Shown: positions 6,637-13,768, counted from the first letter of the stretch. The stretch is 14,093 bases of DNA from an uncultured Anaerolineaceae bacterium (GCA_937897615.1 CALCNO010000069.1:1-14093), one strand, 5' to 3'. Made by a program: numbers and translations. Notes: generated by a model from the sequence alone, not told the origin.

Positions 6637-7710
6637 TTATGCGGAGGATGCGGTACAGAAGATTGGGTTGCTGTAGATCCAGCCGCGTTTCTTGCCAAGA
6701 AAATCGATTGTGCATTGAACGCGGTAGTATCCTCTTTCCGTGACGGTGACAACAAGGGCGCTAGAATCTTTAGCCGATTTAAACACTTTCCCATCATGGA
6801 CGATTTCAATATCCGCTTTGGCAGGTGTATGCACCCGCAGGGTGCCGCCTCTTTTTAATTGCACGGTATCTCCCAGTTGCCCAACCTGGTCGTCCGTTTC
6901 CAATGTGAAGGAGAAGCCTTTGGTGGAGCAGGGCAGGTCATAGCCAACAAAGGAATGGCCATGTTTGAGAGCGTAATAAACCTGTTTTGCGTCTGCCTCC
7001 ACATCCCCTACAAGGTCATTGTCCACCAGCAAATGATTGTTGATCGCCGAAAAGTGAAAATCGTAGGGGAAAACAGTCTTACGGAAAAATCCCTTGTGAA
7101 AGTCCAGTGCATGGGCATCTGACCCACCGACGGCAAAAACTTTCTTACCCATGCTTAACAACTCATCCCATTTTTTGAGCGTAGCCGGGTGCGGGCCGTG
7201 TGCGATGAATTCAGGAAAAAAGGCATAGAACAACAAACGCGGTATTGTCCTGGCATAGGTCTTAAATTCACTAAAGCCATTCCAGAGTTCCATCCCCGTA
7301 AAACCATCCACGTCCCAGCTCACCCAGGAAATGTCTGGCTCATGGAACATTGGCAGGTCGTACTCGTTGGGATGTGCCAGAAAGGCCGACCCACCATTGG
7401 CATTAACCTGGTCGAACAACTCCTGTGGGTTGCTGGCGAACCGTGCCATTTCTTTGCGCGCGCCGATTACCAGTGTGTGATTCTTCTGCGGGCGGCGATC
7501 CTGGTCATGCACTTCTTCCCCTGTAAGAACCAGGGTGCGTTTTCCCGCGGATTCAAAATAGCTTTCCACGCCTTTTACCAGAATATTGTGGTCGGTGACG
7601 ATGACCACATTCACGCCCTGCCTGATGGCGGCCTGGGCAACACTGGCAAATGTACCGGTGCCGTCAGAATAAATTGTATGGTTGTGGAGGTTGCAAATGA
7701 CTTCTTTCAT
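6637..7710 (-). CDS. PHP-domain metal-dependent hydrolase
   Basis: This 357-residue protein belongs to the polymerase-and-histidinol-phosphatase (PHP) superfamily of metal-dependent phosphoesterases and related hydrolases. Metal ligands are visible in the expected order: H9-N-H11, D16, TDHN (39-42), E65/E66, H78, AHP (H113) and GGSDAH (D198, H200). Residues 1-250 carry the PHP barrel; about 260-355 look like a beta-rich C-terminal domain (LRVHTPAKADIEIVHDGK, 291-308), as in CehA/McbA-type hydrolases. No signal peptide is seen, so it is probably cytoplasmic. The substrate cannot be told from sequence. The ATG at 7710 lacks a Shine-Dalgarno; a five-codon ORF ends on it (TGATG). It is divergent from secG and just upstream of the fhaA operon. 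Confidence 0.85.
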   Translation of the reverse strand: MKEVICNLHNHTIYSDGTGTFASVAQAAIRQGVNVVIVTDHNILVKGVESYFESAGKRTLVLTGEEVHDQDRRPQKNHTLVIGARKEMARFASNPQELFDQVNANGGSAFLAHPNEYDLPMFHEPDISWVSWDVDGFTGMELWNGFSEFKTYARTIPRLLFYAFFPEFIAHGPHPATLKKWDELLSMGKKVFAVGGSDAHALDFHKGFFRKTVFPYDFHFSAINNHLLVDNDLVGDVEADAKQVYYALKHGHSFVGYDLPCSTKGFSFTLETDDQVGQLGDTVQLKRGGTLRVHTPAKADIEIVHDGKVFKSAKDSSALVVTVTERGYYRVQCTIDFLGKKRGWIYSNPIFCTASSA

Positions 7711-7727
7711 CAGGTTGACTTTTTCAT
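7710..7727 (-). CDS. Possible five-codon leader ORF (MKKST) before the PHP gene
   Basis: ATG at 7727 is followed by AAA AAG TCA ACC and TGA. The final A of the stop is the first base of the PHP start codon (TGATG). There is no Shine-Dalgarno before either start, but a TTATAC box (7738-7743) lies ten bases before this ATG. Translation of the mini-ORF could feed the PHP start by termination-reinitiation. It may also be chance. Confidence 0.25.
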   Translation of the reverse strand: MKKST

Positions 7728-7744
7728 GGATAAAACGGTATAAT
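7715..7744 (+). promoter_or_regulatory. Sigma-70 type promoter of secG
   Basis: TTGACT (7715-7720) and TATAAT (7739-7744) are separated by 18 bases, one mismatch from the full consensus and the best -35/-10 pair I found. The expected start near 7751 gives a leader of about 24 bases with an AGGAGG ribosome-binding site (7764-7769). The -10 box overlaps TTATAC on the opposite strand, which could be the -10 box of the divergent PHP gene. Confidence 0.7.
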
Positions 7745-7774
7745 TTTCGATGTTTGAAATCTTAGGAGGTTCAC

Positions 7775-7999
7775 GTGAAACTTTATGTAGACATTGCCCT
7801 AATTATAACTTCTTTGGCCCTCATTGTTAGCGTCATCCTGCAGAACAAAGGAGTTGGCTTAGGTGGGCTGACCGGTGACAACAGCGGTGGCGTTTTCTCT
7901 GCTCGCCGCGGTATTGAAAAAACACTTTTTTGGATCACGATTATCTTGAGTGTTCTGTTCTTCGTTTTTACCTTTGCTGCTGTCTTGCTTGAAAGCTAA
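7775..7999 (+). CDS. secG: Preprotein translocase subunit SecG
   Basis: This small membrane subunit of the SecYEG channel stimulates protein export. The 74 residues have two membrane segments (about 5-23 and 51-70) joined by the conserved cytoplasmic loop ILQNKGVGLGGL (21-32), SGG (37-39) and RRGIEKTLF (44-52), a close match to the family in length and sequence. The start is GTG at 7775, supported by AGGAGG five bases upstream and by alignment. A -35/-10 promoter lies directly upstream and a hairpin follows the gene. SecY and SecE are not in the window. Confidence 0.95.
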   Translation: MKLYVDIALIITSLALIVSVILQNKGVGLGGLTGDNSGGVFSARRGIEKTLFWITIILSVLFFVFTFAAVLLES

Positions 8000-8043
8000 C
8001 CCTCGCTCCACAAACAATTTGCTATTGACCCAAATCATTCGAG

Positions 8044-8077
8044 GGCGACTATCCTTGATAAAGGGTGGTCGCCTTTT
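8044..8077 (+). terminator. Hairpin after secG, candidate weak terminator or attenuator
   Basis: GGCGACTATCC (8044-8054) pairs with GGGTGGTCGCC (8063-8073) over eleven positions, two of them G-U, with loop TTGATAAA. Four T follow (8074-8077), then GGATAAAAAAAAATG, where the next gene starts. The short T run predicts incomplete termination, so some transcripts may read into the binding-protein gene. Its 3' arm ends 16 bases before that start codon, so folding could also affect initiation. Confidence 0.5.
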
Positions 8078-8089
8078 GGATAAAAAAAA

Positions 8090-9781
8090 ATGAAAAAATT
8101 CCGTTGGCAATTACTGATTCTCTTTCTGGCAGGGTTAATTGTTGGTACCTTGCTGATCCTGGAAAAACGTGGTGGCCTGGGGGGATTGTCTGGCACACCG
8201 CAGCCTGTTGAAGGCGGTGTCTATACCGAAGCGATTGTTGGCCAATTGGTGCGTTTGAATCCGCTGCTTGACGCCAATAACCAGGCTGACCGCGATATTG
8301 ACCGCTTAATCTTCTCCGGGCTAATCAAGTTCGATTCCGATGGTATGCCACAGCCGGACCTTGCCGAAACCTTGGGAATCTCACAGGATGGCTTGCTGTA
8401 CAACGTAAAGTTGAAGGAAGGCCTGACCTGGCACGATGGGAAGCCCCTTACCGCAGCGGATGTTCTGTTTACCGTTGACTTGATGAAAAATGGCGACGGC
8501 TTTGTCTCTGAAGACCTTATCAATCTGTGGAAATCGGTCGAAGTCATCAAGCTGGATGACCTCAATATCCAATTCAAACTGACCGAGGCTTATGCGCCTT
8601 TTCAGGATTACCTTGCCTTTGGATTGCTCCCGGAGCACCTCCTGTCCGGGATGACGCTGGCGCAAATTGCAGATTCCCAGTTCAACCTTCAACCGGTTGG
8701 CAGCGGGCCGTTTAAGTTCGAATCTTTGTCCGTTGAAGACGCGAAGATCACGGGCATAAAACTTTCTGCCAACAAGGATTACCTGCCGCATGCGCCCTAT
8801 ATCCAGGAGATCAATTTCCGCTATTATGCCGATGCTGAAGCAGCCTTGCAGGCGCTTAAGGATGGCTATGTACAGGGGATCAGCCAGATTCCCAACCACT
8901 TGATTACCCAGGCGCTTTCTCAATCTGGACTTTCAATCTACACCGGGCGGATGCCGCAGATCGGCTTGATCCTGATCAACCTCAAGGACCCAGAATCAAC
9001 TTTCCTGCAGGAAAAGGAAATCCGCCAGGCGTTGCTTCTGGGCATCAACCGACAGAAGATCATCACCGACTATTTCAACGGGCAGGGGATCGTGGCTAAT
9101 AGTGTGATCCTCCCCGGTACCTGGGCGTACCTGGAGAGCGTGCCGAGTTACGCCTACGATCCTGAGCAGGCTGCTTTGCTGTTGAAAACTGCCGGGTATG
9201 TGGTCACCGGTGATGAGAACCCGGTGCGCAAAAAAGATGATGTCTCCCTCAAGTTAGTTTTGTCATACCCTGATGATGATCTGCACAAACACATTGCTGA
9301 GAGCATCCAGGCAGACTGGCAGGCGCTTTCGATTGACGTCACGCTGGAAGCAGTACCGCCGGACACTTTCCTGTCTGCCAAGCTCGAACCCAGAGCCTAT
9401 CAGGTGGCGCTGGTTGACCTCAACTTGAGTAAGACACCCGATCCTGATCCCTATCCATTCTGGGATTTGGGGCAGGCCGCAGCCGGGCAAAACTACACTC
9501 AGTGGGATAGCCAGATCGCCAGCGACACCATCGAGCAGGCGCGCATCACGGTTGATTTCGCTGAAAGAGAACGGCTGTATCACAATTTTCAGTCCATCTT
9601 TGCCAGCGAGTTGCCGGCCCTGCCGCTTTATTATCCTGTTTACAATTACGGTGTTACCGACCAGATCCTTGGCATTTCTATGGGGCCTTTGATCGATACG
9701 AGCAGCCGTTTTGCAACGGTAGAAGAGTGGTACATGTCTGCAAAGACAGTACAAACCACCCCCGGTTCCTCAGGGAACTGA
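8090..9781 (+). CDS. Membrane-anchored ABC-type oligopeptide-binding protein (SBP family 5)
   Basis: The 563-residue protein belongs to the family of extracytoplasmic peptide/nickel-binding proteins (DppA/OppA type). It shows the family opening VYTEAIVGQLVRLNPLL (44-60), the hallmark EGLTWHDGKPLTAADV (110-125), VGSGPFKF, and a C-terminal LPALPLYYPVYNYG stretch. The N-terminus (KKFR, then a hydrophobic segment about 7-24) is an uncleaved anchor or signal peptide. There is no lipobox cysteine, unlike most Gram-positive relatives. No permease or ATPase gene accompanies it, so it is an orphan receptor here and its ligand is unknown. Translation starts at ATG 8090 after a weak TTTTGGA site. The stop lies five bases before the next gene, indicating one transcript with the downstream genes. 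Confidence 0.9.
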   Translation: MKKFRWQLLILFLAGLIVGTLLILEKRGGLGGLSGTPQPVEGGVYTEAIVGQLVRLNPLLDANNQADRDIDRLIFSGLIKFDSDGMPQPDLAETLGISQDGLLYNVKLKEGLTWHDGKPLTAADVLFTVDLMKNGDGFVSEDLINLWKSVEVIKLDDLNIQFKLTEAYAPFQDYLAFGLLPEHLLSGMTLAQIADSQFNLQPVGSGPFKFESLSVEDAKITGIKLSANKDYLPHAPYIQEINFRYYADAEAALQALKDGYVQGISQIPNHLITQALSQSGLSIYTGRMPQIGLILINLKDPESTFLQEKEIRQALLLGINRQKIITDYFNGQGIVANSVILPGTWAYLESVPSYAYDPEQAALLLKTAGYVVTGDENPVRKKDDVSLKLVLSYPDDDLHKHIAESIQADWQALSIDVTLEAVPPDTFLSAKLEPRAYQVALVDLNLSKTPDPDPYPFWDLGQAAAGQNYTQWDSQIASDTIEQARITVDFAERERLYHNFQSIFASELPALPLYYPVYNYGVTDQILGISMGPLIDTSSRFATVEEWYMSAKTVQTTPGSSGN

Positions 9782-9786
9782 CGTTT

Positions 9787-10311
9787 ATGAAATGGCAAGA
9801 GGAAGATAAAGCATTCCTTCTCTCGGCTGCCAGTGAAATCAGCGCTTACTTAAGTTCGCCTGTCCTTGAATGGAATATGAGCCCTTCCAGGTTTGTGTTA
9901 ACCCCTGGAAGGGTCTTGCTATCCCAAAGGCGGCTTTCATCAAAAGTCGATGACGTGCAGATTGCAGGCTTGCTGCGAGAATTGGATGCAATCCTGCAAA
10001 ACCATACCTCTTCGTGGCAGAGAAAAATTGCCCAGGAAATTCCCGTGCGGTTGCGCCTCTGGGCAAATGTGCTCGAGGGTTATCGGGAAGAAGGGCTGGA
10101 TGCATCTTACTCGGCTCAGGTGGCCCACAGGGTAATGCTTAAATTGCTTGTTGATGAGAGTTCAGCAGTGGACACTCGGCTGCTTGGCCAATTGGACAGC
10201 CTAGATGCAGCGCTTCATACCCTGCTGCGGAAAAACGGTTTCATCTGGGGAAGAGAATTGGAAAAGTGTTTCCCCGAAGTAGATTTTTGGTTCCTGTATT
10301 GCCAATTATAG
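9787..10311 (+). CDS. Uncharacterised 174-residue protein
   Basis: I do not recognise a family. The protein is mostly predicted helical, soluble, with no signal peptide or membrane segment. Its C-terminus is aromatic and cysteine-containing (CFPEVDFWFLYCQL, 161-174). The N-terminal third includes a likely beta-hairpin SRFVLTPGRVLLSQRRL (34-50). The open frame extends upstream to 9727 inside the binding-protein gene. I place the start at ATG 9787, five bases after the previous stop, with AGGGA about eleven bases upstream. The adenosyltransferase gene follows eleven bases after its stop, so all are probably one operon. A perfect 10-bp inverted repeat lies inside the gene (9882-9913). A role connected with cobalamin or with the binding protein would be a guess from position only. 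Confidence 0.75.
   Translation: MKWQEEDKAFLLSAASEISAYLSSPVLEWNMSPSRFVLTPGRVLLSQRRLSSKVDDVQIAGLLRELDAILQNHTSSWQRKIAQEIPVRLRLWANVLEGYREEGLDASYSAQVAHRVMLKLLVDESSAVDTRLLGQLDSLDAALHTLLRKNGFIWGRELEKCFPEVDFWFLYCQL
9882..9913. repeat. Perfect 10-bp inverted repeat inside the 174-residue protein gene
   Basis: CCCTTCCAGG (9882-9891) and CCTGGAAGGG (9904-9913) are exact inverted copies separated by 12 bases. The RNA could form a stable hairpin about 95 bases into the gene. No T run follows, so it is not a standard terminator. It encodes the PSRFVLTPGR region, and selection for protein sequence alone could also explain it. Confidence 0.6.
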
Positions 10312-10322
10312 AGAGGCGAAAG

Positions 10323-10871
10323 ATGACGAAGTATTTCACCGGCACTGGAGACGATGGAACCACCGGGTTGCTAGGAGAAGGACGCGTAAAGAAGAGCGAT
10401 CCTCGCATGGAGGCATTAGGTACGTTGGATGAGCTATCGGCTTTTCTGGGATTCGCCAGGAGCCAGTGCCAGGCACCTCTGAGCGAAATGATTAAAAAGA
10501 TACAAACTTCCCTTTATGAGATGATGGCTGAAGTTGCGGCCACCACAGAGAATCAGGAGCGTTATCGCAAGATCAGCGCAGATTCTATTGCACAGCTCGA
10601 AAAATTGATTGAACAGCATTCTGGCGATCTTTCTTCCCTAAAGAATTTCATCTTGCCCGGGGACACCCGATTATCGGCTTCCTTTTCTATGGCGCGGGTT
10701 GTATGCCGCCGGGCCGAACGGCGGGTGGTTGAATTGCTTGATGGTCACGTCATTACCAATCGCTGGGTAGCTACCTACTTGAACCGCTTGTCCTCATTGC
10801 TTTATGTGCTTGAAGTAAAAGAAGCTTCTCGCGGAGAAGGCTCCCCCAGCATAGTATCAGGGAGTGAATAA
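10323..10871 (+). CDS. Cob(I)alamin adenosyltransferase, PduO type
   Basis: The enzyme transfers the adenosyl group of ATP to cob(I)alamin, making coenzyme B12, in the cytoplasm; relatives are trimeric helical bundles. The 182 residues show the ATP-binding TGDDGTTGLLG (7-17), RVKKSDPRMEALGTLDEL (21-38), FILPG (109-113), CRRAERR (128-134) and YLNRLS (152-157). The residue after YLNRLS, usually Asp, is Ser158, a mild oddity. The start at ATG 10323 is preceded by GAGAGG; an upstream in-frame ATG at 10266 lies inside the preceding gene and has no family match. The stop overlaps the next start by one base (TAATG). The presence of the gene implies use of adenosylcobalamin enzymes elsewhere in the genome. 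Confidence 0.93.
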   Translation: MTKYFTGTGDDGTTGLLGEGRVKKSDPRMEALGTLDELSAFLGFARSQCQAPLSEMIKKIQTSLYEMMAEVAATTENQERYRKISADSIAQLEKLIEQHSGDLSSLKNFILPGDTRLSASFSMARVVCRRAERRVVELLDGHVITNRWVATYLNRLSSLLYVLEVKEASRGEGSPSIVSGSE

Positions 10872-11575
10872 TGTTGGGAACGCTGATCAACTTCTTCGCC
10901 ATCATTGTGGGTGGCTTTATCGGGATATTGCTGGGCACCCGCATCTCCGAAAAGATCAAGAGCACGATCATTTCCGGGCTGGGGATTTTCACCCTTCTGT
11001 ATGCCATTTCTCTGTTCATCCGAACGAATAATTCCCTGATTGTTTTAGGAAGCATCCTTATGGGTGTCCTGGTCGGAGAGTGGCTTCATATACAGGAAGG
11101 CGTAGAGCGGCTGGGCATCTGGCTGGAAGCACGTTTTTCTCGCAGTGAAGGCTCTGAAGATCGCAATCGTTTTATTCGCGGCTTCCTTACCACAACCCTT
11201 GTTTTTTGCATCGGGCCAATGGCCATCCTTGGCGCATTGGAAGATGGCATTTCCGGTAACATCCAAACGCTGGTGATCAAATCGGTGCTGGATGGGTTTG
11301 CGGCGATGGCCTTTGCCTCAACCCTGGGGGTGGGGGTGCTCTTTTCTTCTGTGATGGTGCTGGTATATCAGGGAGCTATCTCGCTGCTTGCCGGCCAAAT
11401 TCAGGGAGTAATGACCGATGCCATGATCCTTGAATTGACCGCCACGGGGGGCGTGATCCTGGCCGGGATTGCGATCTCAAACTTGCTGGAGTTAAAGAAG
11501 ATACGCACAGCCAGTTTCATCCCGGCGCTTATTTTTGCCCCTTTAATTGTGTATATTATTTCGCTGTTTAAATAA
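10871..11575 (+). CDS. DUF554 family membrane protein (YdfK/YqgA-like)
   Basis: This 234-residue polytopic membrane protein has about six or seven hydrophobic segments. Family signatures are the N-terminal LGTLINFFAIIVGGFIGILLG (2-22, split by glycines), the motif CIGPMAILGALEDG (113-126), KSVLDGFAAMAFAS (137-150) and GGVILAGIAISNLLELKKI (193-211). DUF554 proteins (YqgA in E. coli, YdfK in B. subtilis) are presumed transporters or channels of unknown substrate. The start at ATG 10871 shares its A with the adenosyltransferase stop, which suggests coupled translation, with GGGAG upstream. Whether it relates to cobalamin is not shown. A strong terminator overlaps its stop codon. Confidence 0.9.
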   Translation: MLGTLINFFAIIVGGFIGILLGTRISEKIKSTIISGLGIFTLLYAISLFIRTNNSLIVLGSILMGVLVGEWLHIQEGVERLGIWLEARFSRSEGSEDRNRFIRGFLTTTLVFCIGPMAILGALEDGISGNIQTLVIKSVLDGFAAMAFASTLGVGVLFSSVMVLVYQGAISLLAGQIQGVMTDAMILELTATGGVILAGIAISNLLELKKIRTASFIPALIFAPLIVYIISLFK

Positions 11576-11609
11576 AAAACACCCGCACAAGAGTGCGGGT
11601 GTTTTTTAT
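11572..11609. terminator. Strong bidirectional terminator between converging operons
   Basis: ATAAAAAACACCCGCAC (11572-11588) and GTGCGGGTGTTTTTTAT (11593-11609) are perfect inverted copies of 17 bases around the loop AAGA. The GC-rich core flanked by A runs on one side and T runs on the other is a textbook two-way intrinsic terminator. It covers the stop codon of the DUF554 gene and ends three bases before the stop of the opposing DsbA-like gene. Confidence 0.95.
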
Positions 11610-11611
11610 GG

Positions 11612-12319
11612 TTACTTGCTCAGCGCTGCATCAATTGATTCAATCAATGTATCTGGTCCTACAATTTGCCCATCCACAAGGAAGGAGGGGGTAAACGTTG
11701 CGCCCAGATCGCTGGCTGCCTTGGTATCTGCTGTGACCTCTGCATTATGAGCATCGCTGCTCAAACACTGCTTAAAGGTTTTCATGTCCAGGCCAACAAT
11801 TTCAGCAAACGCGATCAATTTTGCCTGGCTGAAGGCACCCTTGTTTTCGCCGTTTTGATTGGCAAACAACATGGCGCGGTATTCCCAGAACTTACCCTGG
11901 TCGTTTGCGCAATAGGCGGCTTCTGATGACTTGACCGATTCATCCCAGGTGCTGCTGGTGCCCAGGAAAGAGAACGGATGATAAACGTACAGAATCTTGC
12001 CGGTATCTACGTAATCCTGGATAATGGTGGGTTCCAGTTGCTTCCAGTAGCTTCCACAATAAGGGCATTGGAAATCGGCAAATTCAATAACGGTAACCTT
12101 CGCATTCGGGTCACCCATAGTTAATCCATCAGTTTGCTTTGCAAGGACAAACTCGGGTGTAATGATATTGGCTTTTGCTGTGGAATTATTGGTGATCTGA
12201 GTGATAATCACAATTGCCAGAACGATGATCACCAATCCGCCAATGATCAGGAAAGGAACCAGATCCTGCTGCTTTTGTTTCTTTTTTTGTTTTGCTTTGA
12301 TATCTTTGCGGCTCGCCAT
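11612..12319 (-). CDS. Membrane-anchored DsbA-like thiol-disulfide oxidoreductase
   Basis: The 235-residue protein has a lysine-rich cytoplasmic tail (1-19), one membrane anchor (about 21-40) and an extracytoplasmic thioredoxin-fold domain of the DsbA family (BdbD-like). The active site is CPYC (85-88) within VIEFADFQCPYC, the cis-proline loop is TFTPSFLVDG (208-217), and a helical insert lies between. A second cysteine pair, C137 and C185, is common in this subfamily and may form a structural disulfide. It probably forms or rearranges disulfides in exported proteins. The frame opens at 12352, but ATG 12319 is chosen because GGAGGAAG lies just upstream. It is the last gene of the minus-strand operon. 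No DsbB or VKOR partner is visible in the window. Confidence 0.92.
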   Translation of the reverse strand: MASRKDIKAKQKKKQKQQDLVPFLIIGGLVIIVLAIVIITQITNNSTAKANIITPEFVLAKQTDGLTMGDPNAKVTVIEFADFQCPYCGSYWKQLEPTIIQDYVDTGKILYVYHPFSFLGTSSTWDESVKSSEAAYCANDQGKFWEYRAMLFANQNGENKGAFSQAKLIAFAEIVGLDMKTFKQCLSSDAHNAEVTADTKAASDLGATFTPSFLVDGQIVGPDTLIESIDAALSK

Positions 12320-12361
12320 AATTATCTTCCTCCAAGGCTTAAATTTTCTCATAAAGGATAC

Positions 12362-13213
12362 TTATTGTCCAGTATTTGCCACAAGCGAATTCCGGTAGAT
12401 GGGGAATTTATCACCGGTTAATACAAACCCCAGGCTTCGATAAAGCTGTAGCGATGCATGATTGGTGCTCTGGGTGTTAACCGTGATCTCAGCAATTCCC
12501 TGGCGCTGGAAAAAGGCAATCATTTCGGAAATGAGTTGATGGCCTATCTTTTGTTGTTGAAACGCAGGGAGCACTGCCACCCGGGCCAGGTGTGCCGAAT
12601 AGTGGCTCGAGGTCGACAATTCGTAGCCGATGATCTTTTTACCATACTCAGCAACCGAGGCATGGGTAGCCTGGAAAAAGGCTGCCTGCAATTCTCTGGC
12701 AGAAAGCGACCATTGCGTTTCAAATGAGGACTCATCCACCCTGGCGACCTCTTCAAGGTCGGTTAACTCCATTGGGCGGGTGGATGCTTCACCCATTTTA
12801 CCGGGCCGAAATTTGCTTTGCGCCAGGATCAAAACCACGACCTCCTGGAATCTGGCAAAGGAATTCTGCGCAAGACATTTCCTGAACCAATCGTGAAACC
12901 CAAGCGCGAAAATATCCCGCGCTTTTCCATTTAATCGCGCTTTCGCTTCATTGATCAGGAGATTGAAAGCGTTTTCTGGGTCTTCGCGTTTGCTGCAAGC
13001 AAAACACTTGATCCAGGCTGTCTGACCAGGATCGGGTGGGCACACCAGAATGCCTGCAATTCGGTTATTGCGTAACAAGAGGAGAAATGGCTCGGTCTCG
13101 ATCCAATCGAACAGGGGAGCCCAATCCAAATGGCGATGGACATACGCTGCATGCTCAAGGAATTGAGCGATCTCGCTTGTATCGATGCTTGTGGCCTGTT
13201 GGATGGTGTACAA
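12362..13213 (-). CDS. GNAT family N-acetyltransferase, two-domain
   Basis: The 283-residue protein has a clear C-terminal GNAT acetyltransferase domain (about 142-275). Acetyl-CoA motif A is RVAVLPAFQQQKIGHQL (211-227), where the usual QxxGxG/A ends in Gln instead of Gly or Ala. The motif B part is VNTQSTNHASLQLYRSLGF (245-263). Residues 1-130 look like a degenerate N-terminal GNAT-like half. The substrate is unknown; RimI-like protein acetylation and small-molecule acetylation both fit. The best start is TTG at 13213; there is no Shine-Dalgarno, and the only in-frame codons between the upstream TAA (13232-13234) and this TTG are six sense codons without ATG or GTG. Translation probably depends on ribosomes finishing the TPR gene. 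The start is therefore less certain than the gene. Confidence 0.82.
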   Translation of the reverse strand: MYTIQQATSIDTSEIAQFLEHAAYVHRHLDWAPLFDWIETEPFLLLLRNNRIAGILVCPPDPGQTAWIKCFACSKREDPENAFNLLINEAKARLNGKARDIFALGFHDWFRKCLAQNSFARFQEVVVLILAQSKFRPGKMGEASTRPMELTDLEEVARVDESSFETQWSLSARELQAAFFQATHASVAEYGKKIIGYELSTSSHYSAHLARVAVLPAFQQQKIGHQLISEMIAFFQRQGIAEITVNTQSTNHASLQLYRSLGFVLTGDKFPIYRNSLVANTGQ

Positions 13214-13231
13214 GGGGAGCCGGAGGATTGC

Positions 13232-13768
13232 TTAGCGGATAAGCCGCTGCAGGTATTGGCCAAGGGCTGAGTTTAGAATCTTGTCCTTGAGGGATTTCTT
13301 TTCCTTTTGTTCGTAACTTGCCTGCATCGAAGCCAGTGCCTGCAGCGGTTTGCCGGTGGTCAATTGCAGGTCAGAAATCTTTTTGAGCACGCTGGCTCTC
13401 ATCAGTTTTTCACCGCTGAGTTTAAAGAGGTCAGAAGATTTCTCAAATGCAGCCAGTGCTTCCTCTTTTTTGCCTAACCCCTGTAGAGCGGTACCGGTAT
13501 TGGCCAGCGCCATCGCCTGGCTTTTCTGATCTCCCAGGTTCTCAAAGATCACATCGGTTCCGGACACGGTGTCATAGGCCTGCTGCCACTCGTGCAGATC
13601 ACACAGCGTAACGCTGAGGTTGTTGCGCATCTCCGCCAGGTCTTTTTCGGACCCTTCCTGGGTGAGCAACTCAATACACTTTTGAAAACCATCGCGCGCA
13701 GCCAGAAAGTTTTTCTTGCGGTAATCCTTGAAAGCCTGCGCGGAGATTTTGGTGATGTTCTCGTCCAT
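13232..13768 (-). CDS. Tetratricopeptide repeat protein
   Basis: This 178-residue helical protein contains TPR-type repeats. The clearest spans AMALANTGTALQGLGKKEEA (85-104) and continues to about 118. Weaker units are near 9-37 (FKDYRKKNFLAARDGFQKC), 45-75 and 123-155. It ends in a basic tail (KEKKSLKDKILNSALGQYLQRLIR, split at 155-178). There is no signal peptide, so it is likely a cytoplasmic protein-interaction scaffold. ATG 13768 begins two bases after the preceding gene's stop (TAG CA ATG), so it is co-translated with it. Its TAA stop lies 18 bases before the TTG of the GNAT gene, in the same frame. The partner is unknown. Confidence 0.85.
   Translation of the reverse strand: MDENITKISAQAFKDYRKKNFLAARDGFQKCIELLTQEGSEKDLAEMRNNLSVTLCDLHEWQQAYDTVSGTDVIFENLGDQKSQAMALANTGTALQGLGKKEEALAAFEKSSDLFKLSGEKLMRASVLKKISDLQLTTGKPLQALASMQASYEQKEKKSLKDKILNSALGQYLQRLIR

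Noticed and set aside
7838..7880. Similarity between the SecG loop (KGVGLGGLTG) and the N-terminus of the binding protein (KRGGLGGLSG), suggesting a duplication across the gap.
   Set aside because: The match is a short glycine-rich stretch with no extended DNA similarity. Chance and low complexity explain it.
8025..8055. A possible own promoter for the binding-protein gene (TTGACC at 8025-8030 with TATCCT at 8050-8055).
   Set aside because: The 19-base spacing and poor -10, lying inside the hairpin, make it weak. I left it out of the features.
8381..8923. Long minus-strand open frame (180 codons) opposite the binding-protein gene; similar ones lie at 9263-9754 and 933-1391.
   Set aside because: They are antisense to strongly recognised genes, have no family resemblance or start signals, and reflect codon bias of the real frame.
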